DNA of 64,000 nt from Streptococcus parauberis NCFD 2020. GTDB taxonomy: Bacteria > Bacillota > Bacilli > Lactobacillales > Streptococcaceae. Below, piece after piece: positions 48,221-55,709 of the stretch. Position numbers and translations under genes: made by a program. Where the stretch lies: NCBI RefSeq assembly GCF_000187935.1, contig NZ_AEUT02000001.1:310001-374000 (forward strand). The letters run 5' to 3'. Each line of letters begins with the position of its first letter. Within the stretch, counting starts at the first letter, position 1. Below the pieces are notes generated by a model. It was not told where the DNA came from and made no database searches. It worked only from the letters and a program-made list of their open reading frames with translations.

Positions 48221-48378
48221 TGAAAATAGAAAATTTGATTCTTGGAAAGATAGGTTGTTTAAACACTGTCAATCAAAGGTTAGCTGATATTTCAAGTAAT
48301 CAATTTGAATTATTGATTAAAACAAGAGCTACTAAAAAAGAATTATTTAAATTTTATTACGATATAAAACCGCTTTAA
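48220..48378 (+). CDS. Small hypothetical ICE protein (52 aa)
   Basis: Starts at ATG 48217 or 48220, overlapping the repA stop, with GGGTAGG nearby, and ends at 48378. The sequence reads 'MKIENLILGKIGCLNTVNQR' and 'FELLIKTRATKKELFKFYYD', basic and without membrane segments. Coupling to repA suggests a role in replication or its control. I do not recognise it. Confidence 0.6.
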   Translation: MKIENLILGKIGCLNTVNQRLADISSNQFELLIKTRATKKELFKFYYDIKPL

Positions 48379-48774
48379 CTTTAGGTTATTAATATATCCT
48401 TGGCTACTCTAGCAAGCACTAGGCAACTTTTCTCGTAATATACACTCTCTTCTCAAGTCTTATGCTTACTAGAGTAGCTAATCAACTAAGTTCATTGAAA
48501 ATAAAATACAACCTCTGTCCTAAACAGCGTGGCTATGCGATAAAAAAGAAACTGGGGGCAGATTGGAGGCTAGAAATACATATCTAGTCGCAAGTCACAA
48601 ATTGCATTATTGCAGGTTAGCCATTTTTACCATAAATGGTGCGTAAAAAGCTACGGTTTTAGCAATTAGCTAAACAGCATGAGTGTAAATTCACTTAACA
48701 GGAATTATTAATCTTTATTTCATTATTGACCAACACGTCTAAAAACTGTTATTAAATTATGGAGGGATTCATTT
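48379..48774. other. Structured non-coding region before the surface adhesin; oriT or regulatory RNA candidate
   Basis: About 400 bp without a gene but rich in inverted repeats. TTGGCTACTCTAGCAAGCA (48400-48418) pairs with 48463-48481 at 17 of 19 positions. CTAGA...TCTAG lies near 48571-48588, CCATTT...AAATGG near 48621-48639, and GTTTTAGC...GCTAAAC near 48656-48675. A G5 run sits in 'AACTGGGGGCAG' (about 48550). The closing part carries a GGAGG for the adhesin gene. Such density is unusual and fits an origin of transfer, a single-strand origin, or a structured 5' leader. Confidence 0.55.
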
Positions 48775-50613
48775 ATGGAATCAAAAGAAAAATTTTCAAT
48801 TCGGAAGTTTAAAACGGATACTCATTCGGTGTTGCTCGGTAAATTTGGTGTAACGCTTGCAACTACAATTGCTTTAGCTACAGCTGGTGGAGTTGTACAT
48901 GCTGAACAAGTAACAGGAACGAATACAGCACCTACAACTACTCAAGTTGCACCAGCAACAAGTACACCAACAGCTGAAATTCCTACAAGTGTTCCAGCAG
49001 GGACAAGTCAACCAGTAGCTGAAAAAACAATCAATTCTGCTCAAGACACCTTAAAATATAATGTTGCTAGTGCTGAAAAATCAGGAGTTGAAGTAACTAC
49101 TGGTGAAACAACTGATGTGACATTAAATGATGGTAATGTTGTAGACAAAAGTAATGAAGTTTTAACTGACTTATCTAATCAAGACAAAGCAGTTGCTGAA
49201 GCTAAGGCTAAACAAGAAGCTAATCAAAAAGCATATACTGATGCTAAAACGTCTCGTGATACAGCTGTATCTGAAGGGCAATCAGACTTAAGTCATTCAG
49301 AACAAGGTGTTGATGATCAAGTAGCAGTTGCTAAAAAGAATGGTATTGAAGTAACAACTGATACTAAAGACCTTACTCCAAAATATGTTGCCACTAAGGG
49401 TTTAACTGGTTCAGATTTAACAACAGCCATGGCTAAGAACATTGCATTGTACAATCAAGCGGTTAAAGATGGTGTTGGTATTATGGATACCTCAACAGCA
49501 CAAATGAAAAAACAAATTGCTGATTACTTGTTAGCCCTTTCTAACTATCAAAAAGGCATTGCTTCAAATACTGGCTTACAATGGCAAAATGGCGTAGTAT
49601 TAATTGGTTTACCAGGGGCTACTCATATGAGTGGGTCAGAAAATGTTGTAGATTTTGGTGATGGCACAATTAAAACTGCTAGTATGTATGCAACACAAGG
49701 TAATAATCTTGATCAAAATACAGATGCCAATTTTGATAATATTTTCAAAATTGACGGTACAGGATCTATTTTGGTAAAAAATACCACTAATGGAGATGTT
49801 AAATTAACTTTTAGTGAAATCAATAGCCCATATAACACAGGTACTTATGTTGCAATTTGGGGTGATGATAAAGGCGGTATCGCTTGGTCAGTCTTTGCAC
49901 TTTATAATGGATCTGGTCAAGGTGGAGCAGGTGAAGGAGCAGGTGGTAACGCTTCAACATCAGGTCGTATTTTAAATTATGTTAAATCTTATAAAGCAAC
50001 TGCTGAAACAACAAAAGGGGTATCCGTTGTAACCTTTAATGATATTGATAACCAACAAACGGTTAAAATGTCAGGGTTAAATGGTGCAAAAATCACAACA
50101 GGTAAGAACATTTCACAAACAGGAAATGATTTTGTAGCTGGTAGTGGTGATGTGTCACAAGGTTCTGCAGGGGAACTAGAAAGTAATGGAATCAAGTGGA
50201 ATTTCTCTAGTGCTGACACTCGTGAATTTAGTTTTACTCATTCAACAGCAGGGAAAAACACTTCTATCGTAGGTGGAATTTTTGGTTCAGCCTCTAATGT
50301 GCCTCAAAAACCAGTTGCTCCAAAATTGACTGCTCATAAAGCAACTGTAACAGCTCCAATTGCTCCAACAGCACCAGCTAATGAGAAAGTGAGTGTACAC
50401 TATTATAAAGTGGTGACAACACCTACACCAGTAAAACCAACTGGTTATAAACCAAGTACACCAACACCACAAACACCAGTAGCACAATCTAGTGTTGGAC
50501 TTCCAACTACTGGCGATAAAGCAGAAGGTTCTGTTATTCAAATGGTAATTGGTGCATTGATGGTTTCATTTGTCGGATTTACTGCTTTAAAAGGTCGTAA
50601 AGAAGAAAAATAA
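48775..50613 (+). CDS. LPXTG surface adhesin with GbpC domain (PrgB-like)
   Basis: 612 aa wall-anchored protein. The signal peptide has a YSIRK-like motif ('FSIRKFKTDTHSVLLGKFG') and cleaves near 'VVHAEQ'. A Thr/Pro-rich stretch (about residues 45-85) leads to a helical region. The GbpC/antigen I/II-type lectin domain (about 240-500) contains 'WQNGVVLIGLPGATHMSG' and 'GTYVAIWGDDKGGIAWSVFA'. A Pro-rich wall region ends in LPTTG (about 578-582), a hydrophobic segment and 'KGRKEEK'. PrgB of pCF10 has a similar domain and drives mating aggregation, so the same role is likely. A terminator follows. Confidence 0.9.
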   Translation: MESKEKFSIRKFKTDTHSVLLGKFGVTLATTIALATAGGVVHAEQVTGTNTAPTTTQVAPATSTPTAEIPTSVPAGTSQPVAEKTINSAQDTLKYNVASAEKSGVEVTTGETTDVTLNDGNVVDKSNEVLTDLSNQDKAVAEAKAKQEANQKAYTDAKTSRDTAVSEGQSDLSHSEQGVDDQVAVAKKNGIEVTTDTKDLTPKYVATKGLTGSDLTTAMAKNIALYNQAVKDGVGIMDTSTAQMKKQIADYLLALSNYQKGIASNTGLQWQNGVVLIGLPGATHMSGSENVVDFGDGTIKTASMYATQGNNLDQNTDANFDNIFKIDGTGSILVKNTTNGDVKLTFSEINSPYNTGTYVAIWGDDKGGIAWSVFALYNGSGQGGAGEGAGGNASTSGRILNYVKSYKATAETTKGVSVVTFNDIDNQQTVKMSGLNGAKITTGKNISQTGNDFVAGSGDVSQGSAGELESNGIKWNFSSADTREFSFTHSTAGKNTSIVGGIFGSASNVPQKPVAPKLTAHKATVTAPIAPTAPANEKVSVHYYKVVTTPTPVKPTGYKPSTPTPQTPVAQSSVGLPTTGDKAEGSVIQMVIGALMVSFVGFTALKGRKEEK

Positions 50614-50627
50614 TACCAGGTAAAGTT

Positions 50628-50656
50628 AAAAAGGTATCAGATGATACCTTTTGCTT
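50628..50656 (+). terminator. Terminator after the adhesin gene
   Basis: AAAAAGGTATC (50628-50638) pairs with GATACCTTTT (50643-50652), closely spaced, followed by a T-rich tail. The adhesin can thus be expressed separately from the transfer genes. Confidence 0.8.
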
Positions 50657-50699
50657 TATTATTATTAAATCTCAAATTGATTCCAAAAGGAGAGAAAGA

Positions 50700-51089
50700 A
50701 TGAATAAATTTGTAGATGGAAATTTAACTGTAATAATACAAGATTTAAAGAAACTTGGTCGTGAAGGTGGTGCCTCGGCATATCTAGATAATGGTGACAT
50801 GATGGTTTTAAAAGCTAAATATGGCACAATTAGAAAGAGAGCGTTTATTGGTGGAAAAGCAACGGTAGTTGACTTAAAAGTTGATTATAAGAACATTCTT
50901 CCTAAAATTAAACTAATTAATAGAAATGGCATACTAGTAGCAAAAAGGTTTCGCTTGGGTTCTTCCAATTTGTTAAAACTAACTGGCTCAGGTTACAACC
51001 GTTTGAGTAGAAAGGAAAGAAAAAATGGAACAATCCAAAAGGTATCAACACCAAGAAGAATTAACGTTACTTCAAAAAATAAGTTTTGA
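50700..51089 (+). CDS. Hypothetical basic protein following the adhesin (PrgU-position)
   Basis: 129 aa, no signal or membrane segment, strongly basic at the C-terminus. The middle has beta-rich sequence, 'DNGDMMVLKAKYGTIRKRAF' and 'GGKATVVDLKVDYKNILPK'. It starts at ATG 50700 after GGAGAG. Its last 21 codons overlap the next gene in another frame, which is unusual, so a late frameshift is possible. In pCF10 the adhesin prgB is followed by prgU, a small regulator that limits PrgB toxicity; the position is the same, but I cannot confirm homology. Confidence 0.65.
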   Translation: MNKFVDGNLTVIIQDLKKLGREGGASAYLDNGDMMVLKAKYGTIRKRAFIGGKATVVDLKVDYKNILPKIKLINRNGILVAKRFRLGSSNLLKLTGSGYNRLSRKERKNGTIQKVSTPRRINVTSKNKF

Positions 51090-51612
51090 TAAAGAAGCAC
51101 TAAATGCCTTAGAACAAATCATTTATTCGATACACTTAGTAACATATCGAGATGATGTACATTCTAAAGGTTATATTGATAGTGTTACTAATTATCTTTC
51201 GAAGATTATTATATTTAATGTATCTTCACTTGGAAATTTAACACCTTTCCATCCTTCTGAAAAAGCTGTGTTTGAAAGGGAATACAAAAAGTATATTCTA
51301 CCTTTTGAGAAAGCTATCTTAAAACTAGAAAATAATAATGAAGAGAACAATTTTATTCGTAGAAAAGATAATGATGAACCGATTCAATTTGAAATTATTA
51401 AACAGATTGCCACTTTATCAATAAGTGAGACAAATTGGCGTAAAGAATTGAACATAGTTTCCTGGAATAAGACAGAACCAAAATATGATATTCGTTCTTG
51501 GAAAGATGATCATAGTCGAGTTGGTAAGGGCATTACACTTTTTGAAGATGAAATGCTAAAACTTACGAAAACAATTAAACAATTAAATTTAGAAGAAAAT
51601 AAGGAGAAATAA
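51025..51612 (+). CDS. PC4/YdbC-like single-strand nucleic-acid-binding protein
   Basis: 195 aa. The N-terminal half is helical ('ALNALEQIIYSIHLVTYRDD'). The C-terminal part (about residues 120-185) has the YdbC/PC4 pattern: 'FEIIKQIATLSISETNWRKE', 'LNIVSWNKTEPKYDIRSW' and 'RVGKGITLFEDEMLKL'. Such domains bind single-stranded DNA and are common in ICE transfer regions, where they may coat DNA or aid transcription. GAAAGGAAAG lies just before the ATG. It overlaps the previous gene by 65 nt and is followed after 3 nt by the VirB2-like gene. Confidence 0.8.
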   Translation: MEQSKRYQHQEELTLLQKISFDKEALNALEQIIYSIHLVTYRDDVHSKGYIDSVTNYLSKIIIFNVSSLGNLTPFHPSEKAVFEREYKKYILPFEKAILKLENNNEENNFIRRKDNDEPIQFEIIKQIATLSISETNWRKELNIVSWNKTEPKYDIRSWKDDHSRVGKGITLFEDEMLKLTKTIKQLNLEENKEK

Positions 51613-51615
51613 TAT

Positions 51616-51840
51616 ATGGATACAGCAGTTAAAGTATTTCATATCGTTCAAGCAGTAGTTGTCATTACAGGACTTGTTTGGGTTCTTACTGGAGCTATTG
51701 ACTTTTTTGGAGGACGTAATAATAATGATTCCATGCGACAAGAAAAAGGATCAAATTCAATGGTAAATGGTGGAGCAATCGGAATTATTGGAGGGGCTGT
51801 ATGTCAAGCCATTATTTCAGCTCTTCAAGCTATTAATTAA
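51616..51840 (+). CDS. Small conjugation membrane protein (VirB2/Maff2-like)
   Basis: 74 aa with two hydrophobic segments: 'VFHIVQAVVVITGLVWVLTG' (about residues 7-26) and 'GGAIGIIGGAVCQAIISAL' (about 52-70). A polar loop 'FFGGRNNNDSMRQEKGSNS' separates them. This is the usual size and shape of pilin-like VirB2/Maff2 proteins of Gram-positive type IV secretion. AAGGAG precedes the ATG. Confidence 0.75.
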   Translation: MDTAVKVFHIVQAVVVITGLVWVLTGAIDFFGGRNNNDSMRQEKGSNSMVNGGAIGIIGGAVCQAIISALQAIN

Positions 51841-51860
51841 AGCGAAAGGAGCTAGAGTGA

Positions 51861-52592
51861 ATGGATAGTGTAACTAAATCTCTAGCTGAATATAGTTCGA
51901 CTGTAAATAATTATTCTGACAAAATATCCTCAGCACTGATACCGCTGGCCTCAATCTTAATACTTGCCTTCTTCCTTATGGATGTTCTATCCTGGAATAA
52001 ACGACTAGGACAAGAAGGAGGGAGCCTAACTGTTCAATTATGGATGGAAATAGCACTTGGGTATGTTATAGCATTTGTACTGGTACATAATACAACTGAA
52101 ATTTTTGATTTTATAGTATTTGTATTTAATAAAGGGATTGTATTAGTAAATGGTGTACTTCCTAAAAACACATTTAAATCAGATATAGACACTTCAGGCA
52201 TTAGTGGTTGGATTTTTAAACAAGTTATCAAAATGATAGCATGGTTTACTGAACGTATAGCTGATGTTTGTGTTAATATTTTAGTATTTATGAGATTTTT
52301 TCAAATGTATATCTTAAAAGCAGTTGCACCATTAATTGTTGCCTTCTTTATGTCGGAACAAACAAGGCCGATTGGATTAAACTTTATTAAACAGTTCTCA
52401 GCCTATGCCTTTCAGGGACTGGTACTATTGATTATTGTTAAGTTATATCCAGCCCTAGTAACTGATGACTTGTTTAAAGCATCTAGTGGAGATGGTATAG
52501 CAGCCTTTGCTTCAATTGCAAAGAGCGTTGTATATATTATTACTTTGTTTGGAAGTCAAAAACTAGCAAAAAGCTTACTTAATTTGATGTAA
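51861..52592 (+). CDS. VirB6/TrbL-like conjugation channel protein (PrgH-like)
   Basis: 243 aa polytopic membrane protein with about six helices, from 'LIPLASILILAFFLMDVLSW' (about residues 26-45) to the final 'VVYIITLFGSQKLAKSLLNL'. A central helix pair contains 'FMRFFQMYILKAVAPLIVAF'. TrbL/VirB6 family members form the inner channel. Position between the pilin-like gene and PrgI/VirB4 genes supports this. AAAGGAG precedes the ATG. Confidence 0.82.
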   Translation: MDSVTKSLAEYSSTVNNYSDKISSALIPLASILILAFFLMDVLSWNKRLGQEGGSLTVQLWMEIALGYVIAFVLVHNTTEIFDFIVFVFNKGIVLVNGVLPKNTFKSDIDTSGISGWIFKQVIKMIAWFTERIADVCVNILVFMRFFQMYILKAVAPLIVAFFMSEQTRPIGLNFIKQFSAYAFQGLVLLIIVKLYPALVTDDLFKASSGDGIAAFASIAKSVVYIITLFGSQKLAKSLLNLM

Positions 52593-52639
52593 TTTTAAGT
52601 AAAATTTGGTCTAATAGTATTAGAAAAAGGAGAAATAAT

Positions 52640-52945
52640 ATGAAAAAATCAGGGGTTTCATTTGGTCATAGTATAGGATCATTCTTTGGATTTATTTTTT
52701 CAGGCTTAATGATGATTCTTGGGTTTTTAATTGCAACTACTTTCTTTATATTATCCGTATTGATAAATTGGGTAAAAATGTCACTTGGTTTTGCTTTATT
52801 TTGGTTTATTGCTAGTGGATTTTATAATGTTGTATTCTTAGATAATCAAAGTTTTGAACCATTTGATGGAATGTCAATTTTAATAATCTTAGGATTAGGT
52901 TTTATTGCATCAGTTTATGTAACAATTTCAGATATAAAAAATTAA
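52640..52945 (+). CDS. ICE membrane protein (101 aa), unknown
   Basis: Three or four hydrophobic segments over 101 aa: 'IGSFFGFIFSGLMMILGFLI' (about residues 12-31), 'TFFILSVLINWVKMSLGFAL' and 'SILIILGLGFIASVYVTISD'. No recognised motif. It begins after AAGGAGAAA within the conjugation gene cluster, so it is probably part of the membrane channel. Confidence 0.7.
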   Translation: MKKSGVSFGHSIGSFFGFIFSGLMMILGFLIATTFFILSVLINWVKMSLGFALFWFIASGFYNVVFLDNQSFEPFDGMSILIILGLGFIASVYVTISDIKN

Positions 52946-53018
52946 GTATCACAATTTAATAGTTGAACTAATACTTTGCTTTTGCAAGGTGTTTTTATTT
53001 TGGTTAGAAAGAGGAAAT

Positions 53019-53369
53019 ATGAATAAATTAGGAAGTGAGTTTTTAAAGCAGTTTGATAACTATGAAAGACCAGTTGCATTTGGAATGACCAAGAGAATCT
53101 TAGTCATGATTATTGGAATGATGATTGTTGTTTCTTTTACGGTCTCAATTTCTTTACTTGGACTCTCTGAAATTTTTATGTATTTAGTGGCATTAATCAT
53201 TGCGCCTCCATTTATTATTTACGGAATGGGCTTTGATGAAGATGTTAAAGAGAAAGTGATTTTTAACCTTAAAGTTCAAAAAAGAGGTTATGTAACAGAA
53301 TTTATGGAAGGAGATGTTTTTACAAAAGATGATTTTAAAAATTGGAAAAAAACCAAAGAAGCTAACTAA
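53019..53369 (+). CDS. PrgI family (VirB3-like) conjugation protein
   Basis: 116 aa. The frame extends to 52989 but ATG 53019 ('MNKLGSEFLKQFDNYERPVA') has AGAAAGAGG upstream. A hairpin of two membrane helices follows: 'RILVMIIGMMIVVSFTVSIS' and 'IFMYLVALIIAPPFIIYGMG' (about residues 26-77). This is the standard PrgI layout before the VirB4 ATPase. The 3' end overlaps the VirB4 gene by 41-56 nt, depending on its start. Confidence 0.85.
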   Translation: MNKLGSEFLKQFDNYERPVAFGMTKRILVMIIGMMIVVSFTVSISLLGLSEIFMYLVALIIAPPFIIYGMGFDEDVKEKVIFNLKVQKRGYVTEFMEGDVFTKDDFKNWKKTKEAN

Positions 53370-55695
53370 AGCTGAAAAAGAACGTAAAGCTAGACTGAAA
53401 CGTTCACTAAGAGCTTCAACACAAAACACAATCAAATATAATAGTTTATTTGAAAATGGTCTGATGCACATTGCTAAAAATGAATGGTCAAGAACATATC
53501 GTTTAGGTGATGTTGCCTATGTGTCTTCAAGTCAAGATGAAAAAATTGATGTTATTGATACACATGCTGAAGCGTTGAACTCATTGGATGCTGGAAGTGT
53601 TTACCAGTTACTAGTAATTAATCGTAGGATTGATGATAATGCTATTGAAAATATTAAGTTTACTCAAGAACATGATGAATTTGATAAATTTAGAAATGAA
53701 TACAATGACATCATAGAGAGTCGTTTTTCGAGTGATTCTAAAAATTTTCAGGTAGAAAAGTTTGTTACTTTAAAAACAGATGCTTACAATCGTGGACAAG
53801 CAGACTCTAACTTGAGTGAGTTAGGAAGTGCATTAGAAAACCAATACTCTCAAATGGATATTGGCTTTGAGGAGTTAGACGGAAAAGAACGATTAGATCT
53901 CTTCATAGAGCTTTTACAAGGTAAGAGAAGGTTATCATACACTTACAGGGATATTGCCTTGTCAGATTTACACTCAAAAGATTTTATTGCTCCTAATCGT
54001 ATCCATTTCTTAGAAAATCGATTTAGAATTAATGACCAGGTAGCTAAGGTTATGTATGCCAAAAACTATCCAACATTTTTAACGGATAAGCTGATTAAAA
54101 GCTTAACGGATATTGGAGTAGAATTGGCAATTTCAGTTCAAGCTGAACCTTATGAGCCTTCACAGTTCATAAAAAAAATTAACAATGCTGATACGACTAT
54201 TAAAGCAGAAATGGTTAAAGCTCAAAGATCGGGTGCACAAGAAGGAATTGATCAAGATTTAGCAGTAAGTGGACGTTCAAGAGAAATCTCAGAATCTACT
54301 AAACGTTGGAAACAAGAAATTGATGAAAATGACCAAAAGGCATTCATTGGAATCATTGCTATTTATTTTAAGGCAAAAGATGAAGAAGAGCTTGCCGGTT
54401 TTACTGATAAAATTCAAACAGCTTCAAGAAAAAACGGTATTGAATTTGAAGATTGTTATTATCATCAAGAAGAAGGCCTCAATACGATTCTTCCAATTGG
54501 TCACACTTTTTTGAATGTAAAGAGATGTTTTGTAAGAGATATGACAACCGCTAATCTAGCAACTCAAGTTCCCTTCACAAATGTTGATTTGAAATCAGAT
54601 AGCCCAAATGCTCTATATTATGGACAAAATCAGTTATCTAATAATGTTATTACGCTTGATCGTAAAGCAGATTTAAACACAGGTTCAGGAGTTGTTTTAG
54701 GTAGTTCAGGATCAGGTAAGTCAGTAACAGTTAAGACGATGGAGATAATTCCAACGTATTTAAAGAATATTGAAGACAGAATTATAATTGTGGATCCCGA
54801 AGACGAATATTCAGATATTGGGCGAGAATTTAAAGCTCAACTAGTTGATATCTTTATTGGTTCTAGTTCCCACCTTAACTTGATGGATTTACCTGACATG
54901 AGTCAGCTAAAAGATGAAGACAGTGATCCAATTGGAGATAAATCCAACCTTTTAATGGGTTTATTTGAATCCATTTTGGATGAAATTGGAGATGTCCAGT
55001 ACACTATCATTGACCGTGTGACCCGTGAGACTTATAGGAGATTTTCAAAGTTAGGTAGAGTTCCTACTCTTCGTGATTGGCATGATATTCTTGAAGAGCA
55101 AGAAGAACCTGAAGCACAAGAGTTAGCTCTAAAATCGGAAATCTATGCAAAAGGTTCTCAGGACGTTTTTGCACATGAAACAAATGTTGATATCACAGAC
55201 CGTTTTGTAATCTTTAATCTTAAGCGACTAACAGGTAAGCTTAAACCATTTGCAATGATGGTAATTCAAGATTATATATGGAATCAAGTTGTTTCGTCTC
55301 AAGGTAAGGTGACAACAAGAATCTATTTTGATGAAGTACAACTTTTCTTCAAAGAAGAAGCTCAAGCTATTTTCTTCACAGAACTTTATTCACGTGTCCG
55401 CAAATATGGTGCGATTGCTACAGCTATCACTCAAAATATTGAAACACTAATGAACAAAGAAGAAGGTAGAAAGTTAGTCTCAAATAGTGAATTTATGATT
55501 TTGTTGAAACATAAAAAATCAGACTTACTAGCTCTTTCTAAAGCTATAACACTTACGCCAACTTTAACCAGGTATATTGAAAAACCAAAATCAAAAGGTA
55601 CAGGGTTAATTGTTGCGGGTCAAGTTGTTGTGCCTTTTGAAAATCCAATTCCTAAGCAAACAAGGTTATTTGAACTTGTTGCTACTGATGCATAA
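53314..55695 (+). CDS. Type IV secretion ATPase VirB4/PrgJ/TraE
   Basis: 793 aa cytoplasmic ATPase that powers channel assembly. Walker A is 'VLGSSGSGKSVTVKTME' (about residues 464-480), followed by 'IIIVDPEDEYSDIGREF', 'RIYFDEVQLFF' (Walker B) and 'ATAITQNIETLM', the usual VirB4 order. The start may be 53314 (directly after GGAAGGAG) or 53329; both lie inside the PrgI gene. Length is in the normal range. Confidence 0.93.
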   Translation: MFLQKMILKIGKKPKKLTKAEKERKARLKRSLRASTQNTIKYNSLFENGLMHIAKNEWSRTYRLGDVAYVSSSQDEKIDVIDTHAEALNSLDAGSVYQLLVINRRIDDNAIENIKFTQEHDEFDKFRNEYNDIIESRFSSDSKNFQVEKFVTLKTDAYNRGQADSNLSELGSALENQYSQMDIGFEELDGKERLDLFIELLQGKRRLSYTYRDIALSDLHSKDFIAPNRIHFLENRFRINDQVAKVMYAKNYPTFLTDKLIKSLTDIGVELAISVQAEPYEPSQFIKKINNADTTIKAEMVKAQRSGAQEGIDQDLAVSGRSREISESTKRWKQEIDENDQKAFIGIIAIYFKAKDEEELAGFTDKIQTASRKNGIEFEDCYYHQEEGLNTILPIGHTFLNVKRCFVRDMTTANLATQVPFTNVDLKSDSPNALYYGQNQLSNNVITLDRKADLNTGSGVVLGSSGSGKSVTVKTMEIIPTYLKNIEDRIIIVDPEDEYSDIGREFKAQLVDIFIGSSSHLNLMDLPDMSQLKDEDSDPIGDKSNLLMGLFESILDEIGDVQYTIIDRVTRETYRRFSKLGRVPTLRDWHDILEEQEEPEAQELALKSEIYAKGSQDVFAHETNVDITDRFVIFNLKRLTGKLKPFAMMVIQDYIWNQVVSSQGKVTTRIYFDEVQLFFKEEAQAIFFTELYSRVRKYGAIATAITQNIETLMNKEEGRKLVSNSEFMILLKHKKSDLLALSKAITLTPTLTRYIEKPKSKGTGLIVAGQVVVPFENPIPKQTRLFELVATDA

Positions 55696-55709
55696 AAGGA
55701 GGTGTTTTG

